From contig NZ_JAASQL010000001.1 of the NCBI RefSeq assembly GCF_011762155.1, forward strand, positions 1,612,001 to 1,676,000: DNA of 64,000 nt, given 5' to 3'. The DNA is from Wenyingzhuangia heitensis. GTDB lineage: Bacteria; Bacteroidota; Bacteroidia; Flavobacteriales; Flavobacteriaceae. Each line of letters opens with the position of its first letter. Positions within the stretch are counted from its first letter, which is position 1. Position numbers and translations under genes: made by a program. The notes beneath the pieces were generated by a model, which was given only the letters and a program-made list of their open reading frames with translations, was not told the origin of the DNA and did not search any database. Shown here one piece after another: positions 8,765 through 18,861 of the stretch.

Positions 8765-11290
8765 ATGAATAAACAGACAGTAAAAAGATTTTGGCTCTTG
8801 TCGGCAGTACTAATTTTAGTATGTAATATAATCAATGCTCAAGAAAGAGAACACGATTTTAATTTTGATTGGAAATTTAATCTAGTAAAGGATACAAAAT
8901 TACCAACGAATGTTCCGTTAAAAGATGCTGATTGGAGAGCTATTAGATTGCCACATGATTGGAGTGTAGAAGCTTCTTTTAGTAAAGAGTTAGAAGGAGC
9001 AACAGGTTATTTGCCAGGAGGTATTGGTATTTACCAAAAACACTTTAAAACCCCAATAAATGTTTCCAATCAAAAAGCATTTGTTTTGTTTGATGGAGTA
9101 TACAATAACGCTACATTTTGGTTAAACGGAAAACTGTTGGGAGAAAACCCTTATGGTTACTCTCCAACTTATTTTGATTTGACAAACAAATTAAAAAAGG
9201 ATGGTTCTGAAAATATATTAACGGTACACGTAGACCATTCTCGTTATGCAGATGGACGTTGGTACACAGGTAGTGGTATTTATAGAAATGTTACTTTAAT
9301 TACTACGGATAATTTGCACATTCCTATTTGGGGAACGTATGTAACAACTCCAGAAATCACTTCTGAAAAAGCAACAGTAAAGTTAGAAACCAAAGTTGTT
9401 AACGAAGGAAAAAGAAGAACTAAGTTTTCTGTAGTTACTAAAATTTATGATGAAAATAATGTATTGGTTGCCAATCAGGAAAATTCATCAAAATTATCTT
9501 CAAGAAAAGAAACAGCTATTACTCAAAATTTAGAGGTTAATAATCCTAAGTTGTGGGATATTGATAGTCCTAACATGTACAAAGCAATAACCGAAATTGT
9601 AAGTAACGGAAAAGTGATAGATAGTTACACAACACCTTTTGGGATTAGAACAATTAAGCACATAAAAGATCAAGGTTTTTTCTTAAATGGTAAATCTACT
9701 TTTGTAAAAGGAGTTTGTATTCATCACGATGGTGGTTTGGTTGGAGCAGCTGTTCCTAAAGGAGTTTGGAGAAGACGTATTCAAGCATTAAAAGATGCTG
9801 GAGTAAATGCAATTCGTACATCACACAATCCATTTTCTCAAGAATTTTATGATTTGTGTGATGAAATGGGAGTTTTAGTTCAGTCAGAAATTTTTGATGA
9901 ATTTGACAATCCAAAAGACAAAAGATGGAATATGCAGGAAAGAGAGCCTGATTATATTACTACAGGATATACAGAGCATTTTCAAAAGTGGGCAGAAAGC
10001 GATTTAAAAAGATCTATTTTAAGAGACAGAAATCACCCATCAATTTTTGAATGGAGTATTGGTAACGAAATTGAATGGACATACGAACATTACCGTTACG
10101 TTAGTGGTTTATGGGATCCAGGAGCAAAAAGTTATTGGAATAGAATTCCTAACATTTCTGCAGACGAAATGAAAAAGCGTTACCAAGAATTACCAGACAG
10201 AAAATACAAATTAGCAGAAACGGCTAAAAGATTGGCGGGTTGGGTAAAAGAATTAGATTTAACTCGTCCGGTTACAGCAAACTTAATTATTCCTGTAGCT
10301 AGTTTGGCTTCTGGATATGCAGATGCTTTAGATATTGTAGGGTTTAGTTATCAAATTAATCAATACGATTGGAGTAAAAAATATTATCCAAATATGCATT
10401 TTACAGGAAACGAAAATGCAGGTACTTGGGAAGAGTGGAACTCTATTATAGAAGATCCAATGATTTACAGTATGTACATGTGGACAGGAATTGATTATTT
10501 AGGAGAAGCACATAACAAATGGCCACAAAAAGGTTGGGATGGAGATATCTTAGATTTTGCAGGATTTAAAAAAGAAGGATGGGATCACTTTAAAAGTATT
10601 TGGGTAAACAAACCACATATTTCTTTAGGAACCTACCCTGTTAAAGACTCATTAATGGTGGATGAATTAAGTGGGAAAGTAAAAATTAAATCTGCTAAGT
10701 TTTTAAAGTGGAACAACAGTAGAGCACAAAAGAATTGGAATTACAAAAAAGGAGAAACCATTATTGTAGAGGTACCTAGTAACTTACCAAAAGCAGAATT
10801 ATTGTTAAACGGAAAATCTTTAGGATGGAGAACATTAAGCGGAAGTCCTGATAGAATTTTACGTTGGGCTGTTCCTTTTCAAGAAGGAACGTTATCTGCA
10901 AGAGCTGGTTTTGACGGAGCAGAAATGGAAGTAACGTTAACAACAACAACAGAACCTGTTCGTATAAAATTAACAACAGATAAAACGGTGTTAACGGCAG
11001 ATGGTTATGATGTAGCGCACGTAATTGCACAATTGGTAGATAAAGATGGACTGAATGTGACTACAGAAGATGTAAAATTAACTTTTGATGTTGATGGAGA
11101 TGTAAAAGTTTTAGGAGTAGATAACGGTTCTAAAGAAAGTTTACAAGACTATCAAACCAATCAAGTAGTTACATCTCAAGGTAGAGCCTTATTGTTGATA
11201 CAATCTTTAAAAGGAAAGTCAGATGCTGTAATTGTAAAAGCAACTGCACCTAAATTAAAGAGTAATTTAGTAATGATAGAAGCTCAGTAA
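8765..11290 (+). CDS. GH2 beta-galactosidase-type glycoside hydrolase, secreted
   Basis: 841 aa with a signal peptide (residues 1-25). Domain order: GH2 sugar-binding jelly roll (about 30-190; LPHDWSVEASF, YTGSGIYRNV), immunoglobulin-like domain (190-300), TIM barrel (300-620), then a DUF4982-like domain and an Ig-like C-terminal domain (about 740-840). The acid/base is E435 in IGNEIEW, and the nucleophile candidate is E550 in TGNENAGTW. RTSHNP near 350 is the classic GH2 barrel motif. GH2 enzymes with DUF4982 are exo-acting, typically removing terminal beta-galactosyl residues. It forms a single-gene unit with a strong terminator at 11309-11350. Confidence 0.9.
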   Translation: MNKQTVKRFWLLSAVLILVCNIINAQEREHDFNFDWKFNLVKDTKLPTNVPLKDADWRAIRLPHDWSVEASFSKELEGATGYLPGGIGIYQKHFKTPINVSNQKAFVLFDGVYNNATFWLNGKLLGENPYGYSPTYFDLTNKLKKDGSENILTVHVDHSRYADGRWYTGSGIYRNVTLITTDNLHIPIWGTYVTTPEITSEKATVKLETKVVNEGKRRTKFSVVTKIYDENNVLVANQENSSKLSSRKETAITQNLEVNNPKLWDIDSPNMYKAITEIVSNGKVIDSYTTPFGIRTIKHIKDQGFFLNGKSTFVKGVCIHHDGGLVGAAVPKGVWRRRIQALKDAGVNAIRTSHNPFSQEFYDLCDEMGVLVQSEIFDEFDNPKDKRWNMQEREPDYITTGYTEHFQKWAESDLKRSILRDRNHPSIFEWSIGNEIEWTYEHYRYVSGLWDPGAKSYWNRIPNISADEMKKRYQELPDRKYKLAETAKRLAGWVKELDLTRPVTANLIIPVASLASGYADALDIVGFSYQINQYDWSKKYYPNMHFTGNENAGTWEEWNSIIEDPMIYSMYMWTGIDYLGEAHNKWPQKGWDGDILDFAGFKKEGWDHFKSIWVNKPHISLGTYPVKDSLMVDELSGKVKIKSAKFLKWNNSRAQKNWNYKKGETIIVEVPSNLPKAELLLNGKSLGWRTLSGSPDRILRWAVPFQEGTLSARAGFDGAEMEVTLTTTTEPVRIKLTTDKTVLTADGYDVAHVIAQLVDKDGLNVTTEDVKLTFDVDGDVKVLGVDNGSKESLQDYQTNQVVTSQGRALLLIQSLKGKSDAVIVKATAPKLKSNLVMIEAQ

Positions 11291-11308
11291 TACAAACGTA
11301 AATTATAT

Positions 11309-11350
11309 AAAACGGTATCAGAAACTTAAAGGTTTCTGTACCGTTTTTTT
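11309..11350 (+). terminator. Intrinsic terminator after GH2
   Basis: A long stem (AAAACGGTA...CAGAAAC with GTTTCTG...TACCGTTTT, one bulged T) ends in a T7 run, 19 nt after the stop codon. Confidence 0.9.
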
Positions 11351-11398
11351 GGTACATATACTCTAGTAATTAACGCATACAATTAAAAAAAGAATAGG

Positions 11399-13174
11399 AT
11401 GAAAAAAAATGTATGGATTTACACATTATTTGCTTTGTTCGTATTGCAAATAAATGCACAAAAAAAGGCACCTAATGTAATCTTAATCTTAACAGATGAT
11501 TTAGGAATTGGAGATCTAGGTTGTCAAGGAAATCCTTGGTTAAAAACTCCAGAAATTGATGCTTTTTATGAAAAATCGGTAAGAATGACTGATTTTCATG
11601 TAAGTCCACTTTGTACACCTACTCGTGGAGCCATTATGACTGGGCAATACCCAATAAACAATGGAACCTGGGCAACGTTTAAAGGGAGAGATGGTTTGGC
11701 AGAAAATACCATAACCATGGCCAATGTCTTTAAAAATAACGGTTATAAAACAGCTTTGTTTGGTAAATGGCACTTGGGAGACAATTACCCATCTCGTCCT
11801 ACAGATTTAGGTTTTGATGAAGCGACTCATCACTTAGCAGGAGGAGTAGGAGAGTTGTCTGACTACTGGGGAAATAGTTATTTTGATGATGTTTATTATA
11901 AAAATAACAAGGCTACACAATTTAAAGGATATTGTACAGATGTTTGGTTTGAGGAAACTACCAAATTCATCAAAAAAAATAAAAAGAAACCTTTCTTTGT
12001 GTATTTGCCTACCAATGCACCTCATGATCCTTTAATTGTAGCAGAAAAATACGCAGCCCCATATAAAAATTTAGAAGGAAAAGAAATTATTAGTGCCAAC
12101 CTGTATGGGATGATAGCTAATATTGATGAGAATTTTGGAAAGTTTCAGCGTTTTTTAGAAAAAGAAGATTTGGTAGACAATACCATTTTAATTTTTATGA
12201 GTGACAACGGAACTCGTTATGGGTACAGCAAAAATGGTAAGTTTGGATACAATAAAGGTTTTAGAGGTATTAAAGGAGATAAAGAAGAGGGGGGGCATAG
12301 AGTTCCGTTTTTTATTCGTTGGCCTAACGGAAAAATACAAGGAGGTAAAGATTTAAATGAATTGGCAGAACATGTAGATTTAATGCCAACTTTGGCAGCC
12401 ATGTGTAATTTAAAGATTCCTGAAAACATGAAGTTGGATGGACGAGATTTTTCAACCATTCTTTCTAACCCAAAAGCAAGTTTAAAAAATAAAATAGCGT
12501 TTGTACATAACAATCAAGATTGGAGACCGCCAAGTGATGTAGCTAAATCTTGTATCATGCACGGAAAATGGAGGTTAATTAACGGAAAAGAGCTGTATGA
12601 TATTGAGGTAGATCCTAAACAAAAAAACAATGTAATTGAGCAGCATCCTGAATTGTCAAAACAACTGTTGTATAATAACAAACAGTTTGTAGCCAAAGCA
12701 AAACAAAAGAGAGCTTACCAAGAATTGCCTTTTCATGTAGTTGGAAACAAAGCGCAAAAAGAAATAAAATTAACCATACAGCACGCTATTGGTGAAGATG
12801 GTGGAATATGGAAACCAGAACAAGTTGCAGTAGGGCTTAAAAACAAAAATAATACACATGCTATTTATGTTGAAAAAGCTGGGGTTTACGAAATTTCTTG
12901 TGCCAGATGGCCAAAAGAATGTTTAGGGCCTATTGTGGGAATTCCATCAGAAAACCCAAAGGATTTATACAATTACAAATCCATTACCCCAGATAAGGTT
13001 AGCATTAGTATTGCCAACCAAAAACACGAGAAAAAAATTCAGAAAACAGATGAAATGGTCACTTTTACCTTAAAGTTAGAACCAGGAAAAACATTGTTAA
13101 CTACTGATTTTATTGAAGGGAAAGAAAAATATGGAGTGTACTACACCTATGTAAAATATATAAAAGGTTTATAA
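11399..13174 (+). CDS. Secreted arylsulfatase-type sulfatase with C-terminal beta domain (CTPTR), 591 aa
   Basis: Signal peptide 1-21. The formylglycine motif is C72-T-P-T-R, metal pair D33-D34 in LTDDLGIGDLG, GKWHLGD near 120 and MSDNGTR for the distal metal site. At 591 aa it exceeds a plain S1 sulfatase by about 130 residues. The extra C-terminal stretch from about 455 (ELPFHVVG, VEKAGVYEISCARWP, GKTLLTTDF) looks like a beta-sandwich, possibly carbohydrate binding. It is followed after 18 nt by GH3, so desulfation and exo-hydrolysis are probably co-expressed. Confidence 0.88.
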   Translation: MKKNVWIYTLFALFVLQINAQKKAPNVILILTDDLGIGDLGCQGNPWLKTPEIDAFYEKSVRMTDFHVSPLCTPTRGAIMTGQYPINNGTWATFKGRDGLAENTITMANVFKNNGYKTALFGKWHLGDNYPSRPTDLGFDEATHHLAGGVGELSDYWGNSYFDDVYYKNNKATQFKGYCTDVWFEETTKFIKKNKKKPFFVYLPTNAPHDPLIVAEKYAAPYKNLEGKEIISANLYGMIANIDENFGKFQRFLEKEDLVDNTILIFMSDNGTRYGYSKNGKFGYNKGFRGIKGDKEEGGHRVPFFIRWPNGKIQGGKDLNELAEHVDLMPTLAAMCNLKIPENMKLDGRDFSTILSNPKASLKNKIAFVHNNQDWRPPSDVAKSCIMHGKWRLINGKELYDIEVDPKQKNNVIEQHPELSKQLLYNNKQFVAKAKQKRAYQELPFHVVGNKAQKEIKLTIQHAIGEDGGIWKPEQVAVGLKNKNNTHAIYVEKAGVYEISCARWPKECLGPIVGIPSENPKDLYNYKSITPDKVSISIANQKHEKKIQKTDEMVTFTLKLEPGKTLLTTDFIEGKEKYGVYYTYVKYIKGL

Positions 13175-13192
13175 TTAGTTAAAGTATTAAAA

Positions 13193-15394
13193 ATGAAAGG
13201 TTTTTTTAAAAGTAGCAAAGCCTATGTTGTAGCCGTTCTAGGAATGGTGTTTACAGCACAAGCGCAAGAGGTAAATTTCTCTTTTCAAGACACAAAATTG
13301 CCTATTGATGAACGAGTAGAGGTGTTGGTGTCTCAAATGACATTAGAAGAAAAAATAGAGCAACTAAGAAACGGTGCCCCAGCAATTCCGCGTTTGGGAG
13401 TGCCAGATTATGATTGGTGGAACGAAGCATTACACGGAGTTGCTCGTAACGGAAAAGCTACGGTCTTTCCACAAGGAATAGGAATAGGTGCTACTTTTGA
13501 TCCAGATTTGGCAGAGCGTGTAGCTAGTGCTATTTCTACAGAGGCAAGAGCAAAGTACATTATTTCTCAAAAACACGGGAATCATAGTAAATATGCAGGG
13601 TTGACTTTTTGGACACCTAATGTAAATATTTTTAGAGATCCACGTTGGGGAAGAGGTCAAGAAACGTACGGAGAAGATCCTTTTTTAACCTCTAAAATAG
13701 GGATTGCTTTTGTAAAAGGATTACAAGGGAATCATCCTGAGTATTTAAAAAGTGCAGCGTGTGCCAAACATTTTGCAGTACATTCTGGACCCGAAAGTAT
13801 GAGACATCATTTTAATGCAGAACCTACAAAGCAAGATTTGTATGAAACGTACATGCCCGCTTTTGAGGCTTTGGTAAAAGAAGCCAAAGTAGAAGGAGTA
13901 ATGGCAGCTTACAATGCTGTTTATGGAAAACCAGCAGCAGCTAGTGATTTTTTATTGCAAGATGTGTTAAGAGATGAATGGAATTTTGATGGATATATTA
14001 CATCAGACTGTGGAGCAATTAGTGGTATTTCTAACAAATTAAAATACGTAAAAACTCCTGTAGAAGCAGCAGCAGTTGCTTTAAAAGCAGGAACCAATTT
14101 AAATTGTGGAGGTGCTTATAAAAACTTAAAAAAAGCAATTGATCAGGGATTAATTACAGAAGAATTGGTTGATAAAAGAACCAAACAATTGTTTAAAACA
14201 AGATTTAGATTAGGAATGTTTGATAAATCTGAGAGCAATCCATATTTACAAGTTGGTGCAGAAAATATTCATAGTAAAGAACATATAGCTTTGGCTAGAG
14301 AAGCTGCTCAAAAATCTATTGTGTTATTAAAAAACAAAAACAATACATTGCCTATTTCTAAAGATGTAAAAGTGCCTTATGTAACAGGACCCTTTGCAAA
14401 TTCTGCTGATGTGTTAATGGGAAGTTATTACGGTATTAGCCCCGGAATTGTAACTGTTTTAGCGGGTATTGCAGATGCAGTTTCGTTGAGTTCTTCTTTA
14501 AATTATAGAAGTGGTGCTTTGCCATTTCATAAAAACATCAATCCTAAAAACTGGGCACCAAATGTTGCGGCAGAATCTGATGTAACTATTTGTGTAGTAG
14601 GTTTGTCTGCGGATAGAGAAGGAGAAGAAGTAGATGCGATTGCAGCAGAATTTGTGGGAGATAAAATTGATTTAAAATTACCTCAAAATCAAATAGACTA
14701 CGTGCAAACTATGGCTAAAAAGAAAAAAGGGCCTTTGGTTTTGGTTATTGCAAGCGGAAGTCCTGTTTCTTTAGAAGGAATAGAAGAACACTGTGATGCA
14801 ATTGTACAAATGTGGTATCCTGGAGAACAAGGAGGGACAGCTGTAGCAGATATCTTGTTTGGAGATGTATCTCCATCAGGGCACTTACCTATTACGTTTC
14901 CAAAAAACGTAGACCAATTACCCGCTTATGAAGATTATTCTATGAAAGGTCGTACGTATAAGTACATGACAGAAGAACCGATGTTTCCTTTTGGTTTTGG
15001 ACTGACATATTCTAAAACAGAAATTAAAAATTTAGAAGTAAGCACATCAAAATTAAGAAAAAAAGGAAATTTAGAAGTAACCGTAGAGGTTGCCAATATT
15101 GGGGATTATGATATAGAAGAGGTTGTTCAATTATATGTAAGTCCTACTAAAAACAAAGAGAATTTGCCTTTGCAAAGTTTAAAAGCATTCAAACGAATCT
15201 CATTAAAAAAAGGAACTACTAAAACAGTTTCTTTCACGCTAAATGCAGAAGATTTAAAAGTAATCAATACAAAAGGAGAAAAGGTTTGGGAAAAAGGAGC
15301 TTATAAAATTACAGTAGGTAATTCTTCTCCAGGTGAGCACAGTGTATCATTAGGAGCTGCACAACCGCAAGAGAAAATAGTGACATTAAAATAA
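13193..15394 (+). CDS. GH3 family exo-glycosidase (beta-glucosidase/xylosidase type), secreted
   Basis: 733 aa with a signal peptide (residues 1-24). The three-domain GH3 layout is present: TIM barrel (about 30-340; VSQMTLEEKIEQL, FPQGIGIGATFD), alpha/beta sandwich (380-610; GMFDKSE before it, WYPGEQGG inside) and a fibronectin III-like domain (640-720; ANIGDYDIEEVVQLYV). The nucleophile is D272 in TSDCGAI, the spelling common in the xylosidase-like branch of GH3. It is a retaining exo-enzyme; the sugar cannot be determined. It forms an operon with the sulfatase 18 nt upstream. Confidence 0.9.
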   Translation: MKGFFKSSKAYVVAVLGMVFTAQAQEVNFSFQDTKLPIDERVEVLVSQMTLEEKIEQLRNGAPAIPRLGVPDYDWWNEALHGVARNGKATVFPQGIGIGATFDPDLAERVASAISTEARAKYIISQKHGNHSKYAGLTFWTPNVNIFRDPRWGRGQETYGEDPFLTSKIGIAFVKGLQGNHPEYLKSAACAKHFAVHSGPESMRHHFNAEPTKQDLYETYMPAFEALVKEAKVEGVMAAYNAVYGKPAAASDFLLQDVLRDEWNFDGYITSDCGAISGISNKLKYVKTPVEAAAVALKAGTNLNCGGAYKNLKKAIDQGLITEELVDKRTKQLFKTRFRLGMFDKSESNPYLQVGAENIHSKEHIALAREAAQKSIVLLKNKNNTLPISKDVKVPYVTGPFANSADVLMGSYYGISPGIVTVLAGIADAVSLSSSLNYRSGALPFHKNINPKNWAPNVAAESDVTICVVGLSADREGEEVDAIAAEFVGDKIDLKLPQNQIDYVQTMAKKKKGPLVLVIASGSPVSLEGIEEHCDAIVQMWYPGEQGGTAVADILFGDVSPSGHLPITFPKNVDQLPAYEDYSMKGRTYKYMTEEPMFPFGFGLTYSKTEIKNLEVSTSKLRKKGNLEVTVEVANIGDYDIEEVVQLYVSPTKNKENLPLQSLKAFKRISLKKGTTKTVSFTLNAEDLKVINTKGEKVWEKGAYKITVGNSSPGEHSVSLGAAQPQEKIVTLK

Positions 15395-15483
15395 CCAATG
15401 GTGAAACACTTTTTTGATAATATACATTATGAGTAGTCCATTTTATTTGTTGTGATAGATAATAAAACATATGTATTACAGCT

Positions 15484-15501
15484 AACAAACTTAAGTTTGT
15501 T
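15484..15501. promoter_or_regulatory. 18-bp perfect palindrome upstream of sulfatase 15538
   Basis: AACAAACTT/AAGTTTGTT is perfectly self-complementary with no spacer and lies 36 nt before the ATG. Its length makes chance unlikely; an operator for a dimeric regulator is the simplest reading. Confidence 0.5.
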
Positions 15502-15537
15502 TATTTGATAATATTAAATCATTAATAGTTATAAAAA

Positions 15538-16944
15538 ATGAAAAGAATAGTTAAAGTTATTGTTGTAATGTTGGTTTTTGTGGGAATTCAAAAATCAGAA
15601 GCTCAAAAGAAAAAAAATATTGTTTTTCTTTTTGCTGATGATGCAGGATATCATGATTTTGGTTTTCAGGGAAGCAAAACCTTTAAAACTCCAAACTTAG
15701 ACAAGTTGGCATCAGAAGGAATGGTGTTTAAAGAAGCTTATACCACTGCAGCTGTTTGTGGACCGTCTAGAGCAGGATTGTTAACGGGTAGGTACCAACA
15801 ACGTTTTGGTTTTGAAGAAAACAATGTGCCAGGATATATGAGTGATTCTTCTAAGTTATTAGGAGATGATATGGGACTTCCGTTAAAAGAAAAAACTATT
15901 GCCAATTACTTAGGAAATTTAGGTTACCAATCTATTGTGTTAGGAAAATGGCACATGGGGAATGCAGACAGGTATCACCCTTTAAAAAGAGGATTTACTG
16001 AGTTTTATGGATTTAGAGGAGGAGCAAGAAGTTTTTTCCCTTTAACACAAAAACAGACAGCAGACAAACCTGAAGATAGGTTAGAAAAAGGATATAAATA
16101 CTATAAGGAACCTAGCAAGTATTTAACGTATGATATTGCAGATGAAGCTTGTGATTTTATTGATAGAAATAAGAAAAAACCATTTTTTATGTATGTTTCT
16201 TTCAATGCAGTACACTCACCAATGCAAGCAACTCCAGAAGATTTAGCTAAAATTAAAGGATTGACAGGAAAACGTAAAATATTAGCAGCAATGACATTGG
16301 CTTTGGACAAAGCATGTGGTCAAATTTTAAAAAAATTAAAAGAAGAAGGTTTAGAAGATGACACCTTAATTGTGTTTTCTAATGATAATGGAGGTCCTGA
16401 CGGAACACATACTTGTAATTATCCTTTAAGTGGTTGTAAATCTAACAACTTAGAAGGTGGAATTAGAGTTCCGTTTATTATGAAATTACCATCTGTAATT
16501 AAGCCTGGGTCTAAATATGAAAAGGATATAAGTTTGTTAGATTTATTACCAACTTTTGTAAACATAGCAGGAGGTGATGCATCAAAAATTAAAAATATTG
16601 ATGGAGTTGATTTGTTACCATTCATCACCAATAAAAACAAAAAAGCTCCTCACGAAATCTTGTTTTGGAAAAAAGAAAATAGAGGAATTGTTAAAAAAGG
16701 AGATTGGAAATTGTTACGTTTTCCTGATAGACCAGCTGAATTGTATAATATTAAAGAGGATGAATCTGAAAACAATAATTTAGCTTACCAATATCCAGAA
16801 AAGCTAAAAGAGTTGTTTACTGATTTATTTACATGGGAAGGAGAGTTAGAAAGACCTTTATTTATGTTAAAACGTAAGTACGAAGTAAACGCAATGAAAC
16901 GTATGGACGACAAAAGAACTCCAGTTTTAGATGTTGTAGAATAA
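15538..16944 (+). CDS. Secreted type I sulfatase (CGPSR), 468 aa
   Basis: Signal peptide 1-22. The motifs are D34-D35 (FADDAGYHDFG), the formylglycine site C74-G-P-S-R, GKWHMGN near 140, and FSNDNGG for the distal metal site. The C-G-P-S-R followed by [13 protein letters not shown] resembles the N-acetylgalactosamine-6/4-sulfatase-like branch of S1 and is closely echoed by the sulfatase at 22057. The C-terminal part is short with no added domain. It forms a monocistronic unit between a palindrome and a terminator. Confidence 0.9.
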   Translation: MKRIVKVIVVMLVFVGIQKSEAQKKKNIVFLFADDAGYHDFGFQGSKTFKTPNLDKLASEGMVFKEAYTTAAVCGPSRAGLLTGRYQQRFGFEENNVPGYMSDSSKLLGDDMGLPLKEKTIANYLGNLGYQSIVLGKWHMGNADRYHPLKRGFTEFYGFRGGARSFFPLTQKQTADKPEDRLEKGYKYYKEPSKYLTYDIADEACDFIDRNKKKPFFMYVSFNAVHSPMQATPEDLAKIKGLTGKRKILAAMTLALDKACGQILKKLKEEGLEDDTLIVFSNDNGGPDGTHTCNYPLSGCKSNNLEGGIRVPFIMKLPSVIKPGSKYEKDISLLDLLPTFVNIAGGDASKIKNIDGVDLLPFITNKNKKAPHEILFWKKENRGIVKKGDWKLLRFPDRPAELYNIKEDESENNNLAYQYPEKLKELFTDLFTWEGELERPLFMLKRKYEVNAMKRMDDKRTPVLDVVE

Positions 16945-16967
16945 TATTAAAGATATTCAATAATTAG

Positions 16968-17002
16968 AACCTTGGTAATTTATCAATTACCAAGGTTTTT
17001 TG
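16968..17002 (+). terminator. Intrinsic terminator after sulfatase 15538
   Basis: Perfect arms AACCTTGGTAATT and AATTACCAAGGTT with a 4-nt loop, followed by a T run. Confidence 0.9.
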
Positions 17003-17020
17003 TTTTATAAACACAGAACG

Positions 17021-17060
17021 GATGATTTTCCCCTTTAAAGAAGACGATATTCTACCTTTT
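17021..17060 (+). promoter_or_regulatory. Degenerate C/T-rich direct repeat spaced 22 bp upstream of sulfatase 17133
   Basis: GATGATTTTCCCCTTT at 17021 is followed 22 bp later by GACGATATTCTACCTTTT at 17043. The spacing equals that of the CCCC-T-run pair at 29146-29183 after the HTCS gene. It may be a binding site for the HTCS; the similarity is partial. Confidence 0.25.
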
Positions 17061-17132
17061 ATAAAGCTGTCTTCTGTAAATTCACATTTAGTTTTTTAGC
17101 TGATATGTCTAATTTTTTTTAATATATTTTAT

Positions 17133-18659
17133 ATGAAAGGTCGTTTTCTAAATGTAGTAGTTATAGTTACCAGTTGTATTTTCTTGTGTACAGTACCTGT
17201 ATATGCCCAACAACCCAATATTGTTGTTATTTATGCAGATGATATGGGTTTTGGAGATTTAAATTGCCAAAATCCTCATTCTAAAATTCCAACTCCCAAT
17301 TTAGACAAACTTGCAGCTAGCGGAATGCGATTTACAGATGCTCATAGTTCTTCGGGAATTTGTACACCAAGTCGTTTTGCCTTGTTAACAGGACAATACC
17401 ATTGGAGAAGAGGTCACGGAATTGTAAATAGTTTTGGAAAACCTTATTTTAAAGATACAGATATAACTTTACCTCAAATTCTAAAACAAAAAGGATACAA
17501 AACCGCTTGTATTGGTAAATGGCATTTGGGTTGGGACTGGGAAATAAATCCAAAGGAACCCAAACATGATGTAGTTGTGTTTGGTAAGAAAAAGAAATCC
17601 ATAAGTCACAAAGCTATCAATTGGACAAAACCGATTAAAGGAGGGCCTTTAGACAGAGGGTTTGATTATTATTTTGGAGATGGAACTATTAACTTTCCTC
17701 CTTACTGTTTTATAGAAAATGACAAAGTGGTAGAAGCTCCCTCTACTTTATTAGATTTAAAAGGAATGGAAACTGCAGAAGGACATTGGGAATTTAGACC
17801 AGGACCTATGGTTAAAAATTGGAATCCTTATAACGTTTTACCAACCATACAAACCAAAACTAAAGAATGGATAGGGAAACAAAAGAAAAAAGATCCTTTC
17901 TTTTTGTATTTAGCTTTGCCATCACCTCACGCACCAATTATTCCCAACAAAGAATTTAAAGGGAAATCTGATGCTGGTGGTTATGGAGATTGGGTAGTAC
18001 AAACAGATGCTGTTGTAGGAGAGGTGTTAAAAGAACTAAAAGATAAAGGGTTTGATGACAACACACTTGTTATTTTTACAGCAGACAATGGCCCTGAAAG
18101 ATATGCATTGGCTAGAGCAGAAAAGTACGGACATTATAGCACAGGAGATTTTAGAGGAGTAAAAAGAGATGTTTGGGAAGGAGGACATCATGTACCGTTT
18201 ATTGTTTCTTGGCCAAATAAAATTAAAGCCGGAACGGTTTCTAAGGAGGTAATTTCTCAAGTAGATATAATGGCTACGCTGGCAGAAATCACAAACAGTG
18301 ATTTGCCTAAAAATGCAGCTCCAGATAGTTACAGTTTAAAGCCTCTTTGGATGGGGGAATCCTATCAAAAACCATTGAGGGAAGCTACGGTTCACAATAC
18401 CTTTAAAAATAAATGGGGAATTCGTAAAGGAGATTGGTTGTACATTAATCATAATAATGGAGCAGGATCTAAACCTTTACCTAATAATTACAATCAATTA
18501 AGAGGTTACACTACTTTTAGCACCAAAGGTTTGTTGTTTAACATGAAAAATGATTGGGGACAACGCATTAACTTATACGAGAAGTATCCTGATAAAATTA
18601 AAGAAATGGAAACTTTGTTAACGACCTATAGAGAGCAAGGGCATTCCGTAAAAAGATAA
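17133..18659 (+). CDS. Secreted type I sulfatase (CTPSR), 508 aa
   Basis: Signal peptide 1-25 (ending VYAQ). The metal pair is D36-D37 ([12 protein letters not shown]), formylglycine site C77-T-P-S-R, followed by [20 protein letters not shown] near 130 and FTADNGP for the distal site. The [16 protein letters not shown] signature resembles arylsulfatases acting on algal or mucin galactose sulfates, and the sulfatase at 48951 shares it. It is monocistronic with a terminator at 18744-18784. Confidence 0.9.
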   Translation: MKGRFLNVVVIVTSCIFLCTVPVYAQQPNIVVIYADDMGFGDLNCQNPHSKIPTPNLDKLAASGMRFTDAHSSSGICTPSRFALLTGQYHWRRGHGIVNSFGKPYFKDTDITLPQILKQKGYKTACIGKWHLGWDWEINPKEPKHDVVVFGKKKKSISHKAINWTKPIKGGPLDRGFDYYFGDGTINFPPYCFIENDKVVEAPSTLLDLKGMETAEGHWEFRPGPMVKNWNPYNVLPTIQTKTKEWIGKQKKKDPFFLYLALPSPHAPIIPNKEFKGKSDAGGYGDWVVQTDAVVGEVLKELKDKGFDDNTLVIFTADNGPERYALARAEKYGHYSTGDFRGVKRDVWEGGHHVPFIVSWPNKIKAGTVSKEVISQVDIMATLAEITNSDLPKNAAPDSYSLKPLWMGESYQKPLREATVHNTFKNKWGIRKGDWLYINHNNGAGSKPLPNNYNQLRGYTTFSTKGLLFNMKNDWGQRINLYEKYPDKIKEMETLLTTYREQGHSVKR

Positions 18660-18743
18660 TTTGTTCTTCTAAAAGAATAAATATGTTGATTGAATTACAA
18701 TACAGAGTATGATAAAGACAAAATGGATTAAATAGATAGCACA

Positions 18744-18784
18744 AATCGTTCACAACGCTAATTTTAGTTGTGAGCGATTCTTTT
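18744..18784 (+). terminator. Intrinsic terminator after sulfatase 17133
   Basis: Arms AATCGTTCACAAC and GTTGTGAGCGATT (one G-T pair) with a 10-nt loop, then TCTTTT. Confidence 0.8.
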
Positions 18785-18821
18785 ATTGATTAGTTTTGGA
18801 ATAATATATTTTTTAATTAAA

Positions 18822-18839
18822 AACGTGTGCGAACACGTT
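18822..18839. promoter_or_regulatory. Inverted repeat AACGTGT-GCGA-ACACGTT upstream of GH28
   Basis: Perfect 7-bp arms with a 4-nt loop, ending 22 nt before the GH28 ATG. It is GC-rich relative to its surroundings and is a candidate operator or leader hairpin. Confidence 0.4.
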
Positions 18840-18861
18840 GTTTGTGTAAAATAATAAGTTT

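Noticed and set aside
17039-17075. Inverted repeat AGAAGAC/GTCTTCT as an operator or terminator
   Set aside because: The loop is 23 nt and there is no T run; arms of this length over such a span can be chance.
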